Assembly (NCBI GenBank): GCA_025459425.1
Contig: JALOQF010000017.1
Span: 1-40,755 of the forward strand
Direction of reading: 5' to 3'
Source of the DNA: Myxococcaceae bacterium
GTDB taxonomy: Bacteria; Myxococcota; Myxococcia; Myxococcales; Myxococcaceae
Length of the DNA stretch: 40,755 bases
Under the pieces are notes generated by a model. It saw only the letters and a program-made list of their open reading frames with translations. It had not been told where the DNA came from and searched no databases. The translations under genes were made by a program, and so were the position numbers. This document shows positions 33,560-40,755 of this stretch, one piece after another (position 1 is the first letter of the stretch; each line of letters begins with the position of its first letter).

Positions 33560-34525
33560 ATGACACCTCCCTCAAAACAGCAGCGGTTGAGCCGGGCCCG
33601 GGGCGCGCTGTGGGGCCAGGCGGTGGGCGACGCCCTCGGCACGACGGTGGAGTTTCAGCGCGCCGAAGCGATTGCGACGCGCTTCCCTCAGGGCGTGCGC
33701 GAGGTGGTTGGAGGCGGGCCCTTCGACGTGGCGCCCGGGCAGGTGACCGACGACACCGAGCTGGCGTTGTGTCTGGCCCGGAGCCTCGCCGAGAGCGGCC
33801 GCTTCGACGAAGACGACGTCGCGCAGCGCTACATCGCGTGGTGCGTGGCGAACCCGCCAGACGTCGGCGGCACGACGCGCAGGGCCTTCGGCCGCGTGGT
33901 GCCTGACGGCCAGCCCGTGGCGCGCACCGTTCGTTCACGCGCCTTCACCGACAGCCAGGCGAACGGCGCGTTGATGCGGGCGAGCCCGCTGGGAGTCTTC
34001 GGCTGGAAGGTCGAGCCCGACGTGCTGTTGGAGTTGACGGCGGCCGACACGTCGTTGAGTCACCCGCACGAGGTGTGCGTGGCCGCGAGTCAGGTGTTCA
34101 CCTTCGCCATCGCGCATGCGCTGCGAACTGGCGCGGCCGGCCCCGACGTCTTCGACGCCACCCTGGCCTTCGCGCGCATGACGCCGAGCTGTGGCGAGGC
34201 GCTGCCGACGCTCGAGCTCGCTCGCCACGAACTCCCGGCGGACGCCTTTCACCAGATGGGCTGGGTGCGGCACGCGCTGCAGGCGGCGTTTCATGAGCTG
34301 CACCGCGGAGACTCGTTCGAACCGGCGCTGGTGCGCGTCATCGGGCTCGGCGGAGACACCGACACCAACGGGTGCATCACCGGCGCGCTGCTGGGCGCAG
34401 TCCACGGCGTCGAGGCGATTCCAGCGCGCTGGGTCGAGCGCGTGCGAACGTGTCAGCCCGCTCGTCCGCGCGAGTACTGGTGCCACGACCTCGACGAGCT
34501 GGCGACGACGCTCCTGGGGGCGTGA
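33560..34525 (+). CDS. ADP-ribosylglycohydrolase (DraG/ARH family)
   Basis: A 321-residue all-helical hydrolase that removes ADP-ribose from proteins or related targets in the cytoplasm. The di-metal motifs are present: TDDTELAL (T63, D64, D65) near the N-terminus and GGDTDTNGCITGALLGA (D266, D268) near the C-terminus. ALWGQAVGDALG is the usual first helix. No ribosome site precedes ATG 33560; an inverted repeat fills the space, so translation may be leaderless or controlled by structure. No ADP-ribosyltransferase is encoded nearby. The target could be a protein Arg or another acceptor. Confidence 0.9.
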   Translation: MTPPSKQQRLSRARGALWGQAVGDALGTTVEFQRAEAIATRFPQGVREVVGGGPFDVAPGQVTDDTELALCLARSLAESGRFDEDDVAQRYIAWCVANPPDVGGTTRRAFGRVVPDGQPVARTVRSRAFTDSQANGALMRASPLGVFGWKVEPDVLLELTAADTSLSHPHEVCVAASQVFTFAIAHALRTGAAGPDVFDATLAFARMTPSCGEALPTLELARHELPADAFHQMGWVRHALQAAFHELHRGDSFEPALVRVIGLGGDTDTNGCITGALLGAVHGVEAIPARWVERVRTCQPARPREYWCHDLDELATTLLGA

Positions 34526-34749
34526 GCGGTCATTCGCGCCCGCGCGGGCCACGTCCACTGGCGGAGCGCCTCGGCGATGCACACGCTCGCGTCAACACCG
34601 AACTGGAGCACGGCTTCGCCCGTCACCCGGCCCTTCGCACAGCCCACGAGGTCGCCAGCGCGGAAGGCGACCACGTCGTTCACCTCGTCGAGGCTCAGCC
34701 CACCGTCTGACCACGAGGCCGCCAGCACCACCACCGTCACGAGCACCAT
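34453..34749 (-). pseudogene. Truncated TonB-like C-terminal-domain protein fragment
   Basis: From ATG 34749, with AGGAG ten bases before it, the frame encodes a short signal-like stretch (MVLVTVVVLAAS), then VGCAKGRVTGEAVLQFGVDAS directly joined to VCIAEALRQWTWPA. In intact myxobacterial proteins of this type (TonB/AgmX-like C-terminal domain) about 20 residues separate these two parts, so an internal deletion is likely. The last residues of the frame are read from the antisense of the ADP-ribosylglycohydrolase gene, with 73 nt of tail overlap. It follows the YkgJ gene by 16 nt, on the same strand. It could still be expressed as a small exported protein. Confidence 0.5.
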
Positions 34750-34765
34750 GCGTTGAACGCTCCTG

Positions 34766-35233
34766 TCATCGACGCTGAGACCGTTGCCCCAGGAAGTGAA
34801 AGGCGAGCGCACGCTCGAGCCGCGTGAGGGCCTGGCGTGCCGGCTCCGAGAGGCTCGTGGACCGTGCGCGTGCGCGGTCGACCGACTCGCCCGAGTCAGC
34901 GGTGCCCATCGCCTCGGCCAACGCCGCACGCAGCGCGCGGGTCTCTTCCACCACCTGCTTCGCGCCCTCGAGTGACACCTCGTGCGACTCATGGGCCTCG
35001 AGCAGGAGGCAGCGATACCGCCGACAGGTCAACGGGCGCTGCGCGTAGACGCGGCAGGCCGTGCCGTCGAGGGCTGGGCAGGGCTGGACGCCGTGATGCT
35101 GGCCATCGAGGACCTTCAGCGCGACGCGCAGCGAGGGGTCGTCCCCTTCGGCGAGGGGAACGCGGTTGAACAGCGTGCCGTCACAACAGAAGCCGCACGC
35201 CAGGCAGAGGCTCAAGGCGTCCTCCACCGCCAC
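34766..35233 (-). CDS. YkgJ family cysteine-cluster protein
   Basis: A roughly 155-residue protein with the YkgJ pattern: CLACGFCCDG near the N-terminus, then C-P-A-L-x(4)-C-x-VY-x-x-RPLTCRRYRC. The cysteines are expected to bind zinc or an Fe-S cluster; function is mostly unknown in the family, though some act on protein or flagellin lysines. The C-terminal half is helical. The start is uncertain: GTG 35233 is used, GTG 35227 and GTG 35266 are alternatives; all overlap the end of the methyltransferase gene, so they are coupled. Confidence 0.8.
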   Translation of the reverse strand: MAVEDALSLCLACGFCCDGTLFNRVPLAEGDDPSLRVALKVLDGQHHGVQPCPALDGTACRVYAQRPLTCRRYRCLLLEAHESHEVSLEGAKQVVEETRALRAALAEAMGTADSGESVDRARARSTSLSEPARQALTRLERALAFHFLGQRSQRR

Positions 35234-35841
35234 ACGCGGGCAGGCCTGTCGGTGACGCTGTCCCACGCGGGGTTCGGCGCGAGCGAGTGCGTCGACACGA
35301 GTGACACCCGGTCGAGCGGGAGAAACTGGCGGCCGGGGTCTCCGACGAGCACGAGGGCTCCGCGCGCTGCGAGGCCGTCGAGCCAGGCCGTGACGCGCGC
35401 GGCGAGCGGCGCCTCGTAGAAGACGTCTCCCACGAGGAGCACCTGCCAGCCGTCGTCATCGCCGATGAGGTCGCCCAGCCGTGTCTCGAGCTCGACGCGG
35501 TTGAGCCGGGCGTTGAGCTGCGCGGTCGCGAGCGCGAGCGGGTCGATGTCGTTGCAGCACACCCGCGCACCGAACTGCGCCGCGACGATGCCCGCGAGCG
35601 CGCCACCGCACGCGAAGTCGAGCACGGAGCGCCCGGCGACGAGCCCGGCGTCAGCTCGCAGCGCCTCGACGAGCGCCAGACTCCCGGGCCAGGCGTGGGC
35701 GAAGAAGGGAGGCGGCAGCAGGCTCCCGGTGCGGGCCTCGAGGGCTTCCCACAGAGGCACGGGCGACGGCGCGACCCACGCCTCGAGCTGCGGCGCGACC
35801 ACGACACGTCCAAGCAGCGTCTCGAGCGCTTCGGCCTGCAT
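35212..35841 (-). CDS. Class I SAM methyltransferase, ETF-beta lysine methyltransferase-like
   Basis: A 209-residue Rossmann methyltransferase. AWPGSLALVEAL precedes the SAM motif I VLDFACGGALAGI, and CCNDIDPLALATAQLN follows with the acidic residue that binds the ribose. LLVGDVFYEAPLA and VLVGDPGRQFLP match the (D/E)XX(Y/F) and later motifs of METTL20-type enzymes, which methylate lysines of the electron-transfer flavoprotein beta subunit in alphaproteobacteria and mitochondria. The neighbouring YkgJ-type gene overlaps its end. Substrate assignment to ETF-beta is inference. Confidence 0.85.
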   Translation of the reverse strand: MQAEALETLLGRVVVAPQLEAWVAPSPVPLWEALEARTGSLLPPPFFAHAWPGSLALVEALRADAGLVAGRSVLDFACGGALAGIVAAQFGARVCCNDIDPLALATAQLNARLNRVELETRLGDLIGDDDGWQVLLVGDVFYEAPLAARVTAWLDGLAARGALVLVGDPGRQFLPLDRVSLVSTHSLAPNPAWDSVTDRPARVWRWRTP

Positions 35842-36080
35842 GCCAGGTCCACCCTACCCGCTTCGAGCGCGAAGGGCGCCACCCGCGCCGTCACCCTCTT
35901 CGGCCCCGACCTCGCGGGCCGAGGGTCGAGGTCGCTCCACGCGTTCCTGGAACGACACTGCGTCCGTCGCCTCGGCGGCTTCTCGGCCTCGCGCCGCGCT
36001 CCCGGGGCTTTCTTCCAGCCGGCTCCGCTTGCGCTTGATGTCGCTGCACGAACGCTCCCCTCGTCGACGGTCGCGCGCCG

Positions 36081-36420
36081 CCGCTGCGGCAGCGCGTGCC
36101 TGCGCGACGACTCACCGAATTCCTGCGGCTCGTTCTGCGTGCCCTGCCCGACGACGGCGAACGGCGCGGCCACCTGCGTCGTGGGGCAGTGCGGCTCGTC
36201 GTGCAGCGCGGGCTTCAACCTCTGCGGCAACCGCTGCATGCCCGAGACCTCGACCACCGCCTGCCGGGCCTGCGTCGCGCCCGATGGCGGGAGCCCGTGT
36301 GCGCCGCGGGCCAGTGCGCCTTCACCTGTGCGAGCGGCTTCAACCCGTGCAACGGCGCCTGCGCGAGCGCCACCGACGTCACCGCGTGTGGCTCGAGCTG
36401 CACCCGCTGCCCGGCTGGCC
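36081..36420 (+). pseudogene. Frameshifted cysteine-rich repeat protein relic
   Basis: Reading one frame from about 36081 gives CGSFCVPCPTTANGAATC, CGSSCSAGFNLCGNRC and so on, a myxobacterial Cys-rich repeat. Near 36297 the repeat jumps to the next frame and continues as CAAGQCAFTCASGFNPC then CGSSCTRCPAG before being lost near 36420. No start codon, signal peptide or intact end is attached: the flanks are shadows. So this is a fragment of a surface repeat protein with a frameshift, lying between the methyltransferase and the TonB gene. The rest of 35842-36653 holds nothing else I can support. Confidence 0.65.
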
Positions 36421-36653
36421 ATCGAACGGCTCACGTCGACCTCCCCTCGTTCGACGGTCGACCCGAATCGGAGCGGCGGCCCGACGTCGCCGCACGCCTG
36501 TTGGCGCGCTCGAGCCGTCGGCCGCTGAACGGCGCTGACCAACACCCTGCCACCGATTCGTGACACGGCGACCACCGGACCGCCCCGTGTGACGCAGGCG
36601 CGCACTGTCCGTGACGCAATCGCGACGAACGCGCCACGGCGGCGACCGAGCCG

Positions 36654-37454
36654 GTGCGTACACGGCCGCCCGTGTTCAGCGCGTACGAGCTCAACGCAGA
36701 CGCCGACCGGGACAAGCGGCTCGTCGCGGCGTCGCTCGCGGCCATCGCGGTGCTCGCAGCGGCCATCGCGGGCACGTTCGTGCTGTCGGTGCAGCCGCCG
36801 AAGATGCTGAAGGAGAAGTCGGTCGACGTGGCCTTCCGCCCGCCTCCGCCTCCCCCGCCGCCGGCGAAGATCGACAATCCCCCGCCGCCACCGCCCGCGA
36901 AGAAGGTCACGCTCCCCAAGCCGGTGGCTCCCGTCGTCGAAGCGCCCGTCGCACCGCCGGCCGCTCCGCCTGCCGCTGCAGCGATGGTGGCACCGAAGGA
37001 AGCGCCCAAGCAGGCCGCGCCCGAGTCCGACAAGGCCGTCGCGGCCATCAACGTCGCCGTCGGCGGGACGGGCGATGGCACCGGCACGGCCGTGGGCGGG
37101 CCCATCGCCCCCTCTGACGACGACACGCCCGCGCCCGTCGAGGTGAAGGCCGGCGCGACCGGGCCCGTGAACCTGCCGGAAGAGGCCGACCCACCGGAGC
37201 CCGACGAAGGCAACGCCGCGCCCGAGTACCCCGAGGCCGCGCGAGCGACCGGCCAGGAGGCCCGCGTGGTGCTGAAGGTGGTGGTCGAGAAGAGCGGCGC
37301 GGTCGGCCGCATTCAGGTGCTCAAGGGCGAAGAGCCCTTCATCGCCGCCGCCATCGCCGCCGTGAAGACCTGGAAGTTCACCCCCGCGATGCTCGACGGG
37401 CAGCCCATCGCCATCTTCCTCACCGTGCCCGTGAAGTTCTCACTCAGGGAGTAG
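36654..37454 (+). CDS. TonB energy-transducing protein
   Basis: A 266-residue inner-membrane-anchored protein. A cytoplasmic N-terminus leads to one helix at about 23-45 (AASLAAIAVLAAAIAGTFVLS), a periplasmic Pro/Lys/Ala-rich spacer (about 60-130) and a TonB C-terminal domain (about 190-264: PEYPEAARATGQEARVVLKV, then VKTWKFTPAMLDGQPIAI). It spans the periplasm to pass proton-motive energy from ExbBD to outer-membrane receptors. ExbB follows after four bases. GTG 36654 is used; GTG 36672 is also possible, and neither has a strong ribosome site. Confidence 0.9.
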   Translation: MRTRPPVFSAYELNADADRDKRLVAASLAAIAVLAAAIAGTFVLSVQPPKMLKEKSVDVAFRPPPPPPPPAKIDNPPPPPPAKKVTLPKPVAPVVEAPVAPPAAPPAAAAMVAPKEAPKQAAPESDKAVAAINVAVGGTGDGTGTAVGGPIAPSDDDTPAPVEVKAGATGPVNLPEEADPPEPDEGNAAPEYPEAARATGQEARVVLKVVVEKSGAVGRIQVLKGEEPFIAAAIAAVKTWKFTPAMLDGQPIAIFLTVPVKFSLRE

Positions 37455-37458
37455 CCAC

Positions 37459-38142
37459 ATGTTCGACTTCGGAAAAATCCTCGGCCACATGGGCGTGCCC
37501 GCGATGACCATCGCGAGCGTGCTGCTCCTCATGGCGATCGCCTCGCTGGCGGTCTTCATCGAGCGGCTCTTCGCCTACCAGCGCTCGAAGGCGGCCTCGC
37601 GCAAGTTCGCGCTCGAGGCGAAGGCGCTGCTCGACGCCGACCAGACCGACGCGCTGGTGAAGAAGGCCGAAGAAGAGAAGCACAGCCACCTCGCGCGGCT
37701 GCTCGGCACGGGCGCGAAGACGTACCTCACCGCGGCGAAGAAGGGCGGCAAGGTGTCGCCCATCGAGCTGACGCGCCGCGAGCTCGACCGCACCACCGAG
37801 TCGCTCGCCGCCGACGTCAAGCGTGGCATGGGCGTGCTGGCGTCGGTCGGTTCGGTCGCGCCCTTCGTCGGGCTGCTCGGCACCGTGTTCGGCATCATCA
37901 CCGCCTTCCAGGGCATCGCGAAGGAAGGCTCGGGCGGCCTCGGCGCGGTCTCACTCGGCATCGCCGAGGCGCTCGTCGAGACGGCGTTCGGGCTGATGGT
38001 CGCGATCCCCGCGGTGCTCGCGTACAACTGGCTGTCGACGCAGGGCGACACCATCATGCTCGCGCTCGAGCAGGCCCGCGGCGAGTTCATCGACTTCCTC
38101 GAGGCGCGGCACGGCGAGGGCGAGGCGGCCCATGGGAAGTAA
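37459..38142 (+). CDS. ExbB/TolQ/MotA-family proton channel subunit
   Basis: A 227-residue inner-membrane protein with three helices: about 12-32, 125-148 and 165-190. The segment GSVAPFVGLLGTVFGIITAFQGIA is the family signature of the pore helix. Together with ExbD it lets protons in and drives TonB. It is the second gene of the TonB unit, and its end overlaps the first ExbD gene by 11 nt. Confidence 0.93.
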   Translation: MFDFGKILGHMGVPAMTIASVLLLMAIASLAVFIERLFAYQRSKAASRKFALEAKALLDADQTDALVKKAEEEKHSHLARLLGTGAKTYLTAAKKGGKVSPIELTRRELDRTTESLAADVKRGMGVLASVGSVAPFVGLLGTVFGIITAFQGIAKEGSGGLGAVSLGIAEALVETAFGLMVAIPAVLAYNWLSTQGDTIMLALEQARGEFIDFLEARHGEGEAAHGK

Positions 38143-38575
38143 CGTTCAGGCGCCCAGCCGGGGGAAGAAGCGCCGCGCGGGAGTGGCGCCAGACATCAAC
38201 GTCACGCCGCTCGTCGACGTGGTGCTGGTGCTGCTCATCATCTTCATGGTGGTGACGCCGCAGATGGAGGCCGGCGTGTCGGTGACGCTGCCCAGCATTC
38301 GCAACCCCGACCAGGGCAACGGCTCGCTCGAGCCGACGACGGTGACGCTCACGAAGGACGGGAAGTTCTTCTTCGAGAAGGAAGAGCGCACCGTCGAGGC
38401 GCTGATGACGGAGCTGAAGGCCCTGCACGCGGCGAAGCCCGACAACCGCGTGGTGCTGAAGGCCGACAAGGAGCTCGGCTACGGCAAGGTGCGCGAGCTC
38501 TTCAAGGCCTGCCAGGACATCGGCTTTCCCGGCGTGTCGCTCCAGGTCATCGACGTCGCCAACCGGCAGAGCTGA
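38132..38575 (+). CDS. ExbD/TolR family protein (first copy)
   Basis: A 147-residue protein with a basic N-terminus, one helix (about 25-45) containing the proton-carrying Asp in INVTPLVDVVLVLLIIFMVV, and a periplasmic beta/alpha domain. It overlaps ExbB by 11 nt. Its helix segment is nearly identical in DNA and protein to that of the next gene, so the two arose by duplication; the periplasmic domains have diverged (EAGVSVTLPSIRN here). Confidence 0.93.
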   Translation: MGSNVQAPSRGKKRRAGVAPDINVTPLVDVVLVLLIIFMVVTPQMEAGVSVTLPSIRNPDQGNGSLEPTTVTLTKDGKFFFEKEERTVEALMTELKALHAAKPDNRVVLKADKELGYGKVRELFKACQDIGFPGVSLQVIDVANRQS

Positions 38576-38587
38576 GGGAGACGCGCC

Positions 38588-39028
38588 ATGGGCATGTCGG
38601 TCGGAGACGGTGGAGGCAAGCGGCGCGGCAACGTTCGCCCGTCGATGAACGTGACGCCGCTCGTCGACGTGGTGCTGGTGCTGCTCATCATCTTCATGGT
38701 GGTGACGCCGCTGCTCACCAAGCAGCTGTGGCTCAACGTGCCGCCGAAGCCGGAAGAGAACAGCCCGCCGCCGCCGCCCGACGCGATGGCGCCCATCGTC
38801 ATCACGCTGGGCAAGGACGGGGTGACGAAGGTGAACCGCGAAGTGATTCCGCGTGAAGAGCTCGCGGCCCGCGTGCTGCGCATGGTGAACGCGCGACCAG
38901 ACAAGGTCGTGTTCTTCGACGCGGCGAGCGACGTGCCGTACGGCCAGGCGCTCGAGGTGATGGACGTGGTGCGCGGCGGTGGGGTTGAGACCCTCGCCGT
39001 GCTCGCGGACGAGCTGCCGGACCACTGA
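38588..39028 (+). CDS. ExbD/TolR family protein (second copy)
   Basis: A 146-residue paralogue of the preceding gene, 12 nt downstream with a GGGAG ribosome site. The helix MNVTPLVDVVLVLLIIFMVVT keeps the essential Asp. The periplasmic part starts with a Pro-rich stretch (PPKPEENSPPPPP) and differs from the first copy. Two different ExbD proteins with one ExbB are common in myxobacteria and may form a mixed dimer in the channel. Confidence 0.92.
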   Translation: MGMSVGDGGGKRRGNVRPSMNVTPLVDVVLVLLIIFMVVTPLLTKQLWLNVPPKPEENSPPPPPDAMAPIVITLGKDGVTKVNREVIPREELAARVLRMVNARPDKVVFFDAASDVPYGQALEVMDVVRGGGVETLAVLADELPDH

Positions 39029-39304
39029 GCTGCCCCTCAGAGGTGCTCTTCGTGGCCAGCGACGCGCTGGCACTCGCGGTGACCGTCCTGGTGCTCGACG
39101 TGGGGTCGGGACGCTCGCCGATGAACTGCGTGAGTGCTGAGCCAGACCGTCACGCACTGACGCCTCACCCACCAGGGTTCGAGCATCAGATGTCTCGCGC
39201 AAGGGCATCAGGTGCCTGCAGCGCACACACCTGACGCTTGATGCTCGAGCATCAGGTGCAGCTCGGGTTGACGGCGGGCGCCCCCGCGCCAGAGAGTGAC
39301 GCCC
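39029..39304. promoter_or_regulatory. Repeat-rich upstream region of the VapBC-like operon
   Basis: The first 150 bp after exbD show nothing clear. From 39183 the motif GCATCAGATG (39183-39192) and two exact GCATCAGGTG copies (39205-39214, 39249-39258) start 22 and then 44 bp apart. TGATGCTCGAGCATCA at 39239-39254 is a perfect 16-bp palindrome including the third copy, and CACCTGA at 39228-39234 is an inverted partial copy. The array ends about 46 bp before the antitoxin ATG. VapBC pairs usually repress themselves at such repeats. Confidence 0.7.
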
Positions 39305-39547
39305 ATGCGTACGACCATCGACATCGACGGGCCTGTCCTCAGGGACCTGAAGCGACTCCAGAAACTCGAACGCAAGACGCTCAAGGCGCTCGTGAGTGAG
39401 CTTCTCGAGGACGCGCTCCGTCACCGGAAGGTGAAGCCAGCGCCGCGCAGCCTTCGCTGGACGGCAAAGCCAATGGGCGCGCGAATCGACATCGACGACC
39501 GCGTGGCGCTCCAGGCGCTGCTCGACCGAGAGGACAGCGGCCGGTGA
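39305..39547 (+). CDS. VapB-like antitoxin of a type II toxin-antitoxin pair
   Basis: An 80-residue protein with a ribbon-helix-helix-like N-terminus (MRTTIDIDGPVLRDLKRLQKL, about 1-40) that should bind operator DNA as a dimer, and a flexible C-terminus with RSLRWTAKPM that would wrap the toxin. It overlaps the PIN-domain toxin start by 4 nt (GTGA). ATG 39305 is chosen; GAGAG lies about nine bases before it. The repeat array upstream is its likely operator. Confidence 0.85.
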   Translation: MRTTIDIDGPVLRDLKRLQKLERKTLKALVSELLEDALRHRKVKPAPRSLRWTAKPMGARIDIDDRVALQALLDREDSGR

Positions 39548-39984
39548 GCTACTCGCTCGACGTGAACGTTCTCCTCCACGCAGCCAACGCTTCGAGTCCC
39601 TCGCACGAAGCTGCAGCAGCGTTTCTCCAGCGCTGCGCCACCGACCCCGACCCGCTCTGCCTCACCTGGGCGACGCTCTCGGCGTTCCTCCGGCTGGCGA
39701 CGAGCGCGGTGGTCTTCGCGGCGCCGAGAAGTCCTCGTGAGGCCGAGGAACTCGTCGACGAGCTGCTCTCGCTCCCCCAGACCCGGATCATCACCGAAGA
39801 CCTCGACTTCTGGCGGGTGTACTCGAAGGTCGCTCAGGACGTGAACCCTCGGGGCAAGCTGGTGCCGGACGCACACCTGGCGGCCCTCCTGCTGCAGCAC
39901 GGCGTGCGCACCCTCTACACGCCCGACACCGACTTCCGGCGCTTCAAGTTCCTGCGCGTGGTTGACCCACTGCGCCCTCGGTGA
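39544..39984 (+). CDS. VapC-like PIN-domain ribonuclease toxin
   Basis: A 146-residue PIN-domain protein expected to cut RNA, commonly tRNA or 23S rRNA, with Mg2+. Acidic residues are D6 (SLDVNVLL), D109 (VPDAHLAALLLQHG) and D128/D130 (TPDTDF). The position where many VapC proteins have Glu, in the WxxLxxFLR helix, is Ala47 or Ser46 here (TWATLSAFLRLAT), as in one common subgroup. GTG start overlaps the antitoxin. The pair sits between exbD and the TonB-dependent receptor. Confidence 0.87.
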   Translation: MSYSLDVNVLLHAANASSPSHEAAAAFLQRCATDPDPLCLTWATLSAFLRLATSAVVFAAPRSPREAEELVDELLSLPQTRIITEDLDFWRVYSKVAQDVNPRGKLVPDAHLAALLLQHGVRTLYTPDTDFRRFKFLRVVDPLRPR

Positions 39985-40104
39985 CGACTCCGTCACGGCA
40001 CATCGCCGTGACCTGACCGAGAAGTGCGCGTGACGGGCTGCTTGCAATCAAGTCACCCGTGCGTGCGCACCACGCCATGACGCAGGGCGAGATCGCCGCC
40101 CGCG

Positions 40105-40755
40105 ATGACGACGTGGCGGCTCAGCGTGGTGGTGGTCGGGGTCCTGGTGCTGGCGGCGCCGGGCGTGGCATCGGCGCAGGTCGTCGAGGCGCCGGATTCG
40201 GGCGCGGTGACCGAGGCGAGCGTCGCCGACGCTGGTGCGACCGGGCTGGGCGCGCTCGACGCCGTCGACGCGGGCTCACCGGACGCAGGGCCGGGAGTCG
40301 ACGCGACGCCCTCCGACGCGGGCATGCTCGCGGCAGAGACGACGCTCTCACCCGACGCCGGCGCACCTGCCGTCGCGGCCCCCACCGAAGCGCCGAAGAA
40401 GAAGCCGCTCCCGAAAGGTTTCACCGGCATCGTCGGTGTCGTCACCGACGCGCTCTCGGGCGAGGGGCTCATCGAGGCCACCGTGAAGGTGGTCGCCGGC
40501 GGCAAGAAGAGCGCGCTCACCGACGTCGACGGCGAGTACCGGCTCAAGCTGCCGCCCGGCACGTACGACCTGCGCATCTTCTACGCGCTGTACGAGGGCC
40601 GCCGGGTGCAGAACGTCGAGGTGAAGGCGGGCGAGGTGACCCGCCTCGACGTGCGCCTCGAGGCGAAGTCGACCGCCATCAAGGAAGTCGTCGTCGAGGC
40701 GAAGGCCGACAAGCGCAACGAGTCGGCGCTGCTGATGGAGCGCAAGAAGGCGCCG
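40105..40755 (+). CDS. TonB-dependent outer-membrane receptor, N-terminal part (3' partial)
   Basis: The frame from ATG 40105 runs off the window. It encodes a signal peptide (VLVLAAPGVASAQ, cleaved near residue 24), a DAG-rich linker (about 30-92), a carboxypeptidase-regulatory-like beta domain (about 100-175: GIVGVVTDALSGEGLIEATV, DVDGEYRLKLPPGTYDLRI) and the start of a plug-like region (about 180 on: KEVVVEAKADKRNESALLMERK). Such receptors import bulky substrates with TonB energy; TonB, ExbB and both ExbD genes lie upstream on the same strand. The ligand is unknown. Confidence 0.85.
   Translation, partial: MTTWRLSVVVVGVLVLAAPGVASAQVVEAPDSGAVTEASVADAGATGLGALDAVDAGSPDAGPGVDATPSDAGMLAAETTLSPDAGAPAVAAPTEAPKKKPLPKGFTGIVGVVTDALSGEGLIEATVKVVAGGKKSALTDVDGEYRLKLPPGTYDLRIFYALYEGRRVQNVEVKAGEVTRLDVRLEAKSTAIKEVVVEAKADKRNESALLMERKKAP

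Noticed and set aside
35842-36080. Possible N-terminus of the Cys-rich protein
   Set aside because: The frame upstream of 36081 is Arg/Ser-rich with no signal peptide or start, so it is not part of the relic.
39043-39234. 63-codon frame after the second ExbD gene
   Set aside because: No ribosome site and no protein-like pattern; it overlaps the repeat array.
39183-39258. GCATCAGGTG copies as a small CRISPR array
   Set aside because: The repeats are only 10 bp with 12-34 bp gaps, and inverted copies are present; operator sites explain them better.

Overview
The window is about 40.8 kb of very GC-rich DNA with strongly GC-biased third codon positions. It looks chromosomal and myxobacterial (Myxococcota). 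Signs of this are a Myxococcales-restricted DUF2378/TIGR02265 protein, a MYXO-CTERM-type C-terminal tail, Asp-Ala-Gly-rich linkers in exported proteins, many lipoproteins, a hybrid histidine kinase, an FHA protein, and a TonB-ExbB-ExbD-ExbD-receptor set. These assignments come from reading motifs; no database search was run.

Layout. 1-3744 (+): the end of a CPA2-type cation/proton antiporter with an RCK/TrkA-N domain, a small membrane protein, and a large U32 peptidase-family protein (RlhA-like). 3908-5460 (-): a translationally coupled pair, a Cys-rich lipoprotein and an exported protein. 5714-5992 (+): a minimal AroQ chorismate mutase. 6138-8523 (-): a compact operon with 4-nt overlaps, DUF2378 protein, a lipoprotein carrying a class III cyclase domain, and a fatty acid desaturase. 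8749-12866 (+): hypC-hypD-hypE-hypX, [NiFe]-hydrogenase maturation including the CO-forming HypX of O2-tolerant enzymes; hypD has an in-frame TAG that cuts off its Fe-S cysteine region. 12934-13270: remnants of a nucleotidyltransferase gene pair. 13341-17069: a C45-type Ntn hydrolase (+), a GMC oxidoreductase with a small membrane partner (-), and a class I glutamine amidotransferase (+).

17371-28304 holds a GH3 enzyme (-), an NmrA-like oxidoreductase and a TetR regulator diverging from a double palindromic operator, a SpoIIAA/STAS-like protein (-), a PNGase F-like lipoprotein (+), a membrane-anchored FHA protein followed by two WYL regulators (-), and a class V PLP enzyme with a small partner (-). 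28539-34525: a lipoprotein, an arrestin-like protein, a GAF-PAS-kinase-receiver hybrid kinase, a lamin-tail exported protein, and an ADP-ribosylglycohydrolase with a perfect inverted repeat touching its start codon. 34453-35841 (-): an ETF-beta-type lysine methyltransferase, a YkgJ cysteine-cluster protein, and a truncated TonB-like fragment. 36081-36420 is a frameshifted Cys-rich relic. 36654-40755 (+): TonB, ExbB, two ExbD proteins, a VapBC toxin-antitoxin pair behind a repeat-rich operator region, and the start of a TonB-dependent receptor that runs off the edge.

The best candidates for something new are the DUF2378/lipoprotein-cyclase/desaturase operon, the PNGase F-like lipoprotein that keeps two of three catalytic residues, and the two operator regions at 33.5 and 39.2 kb. 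The hypD stop and three decayed genes suggest either ongoing gene loss or sequence errors and should be checked against reads.
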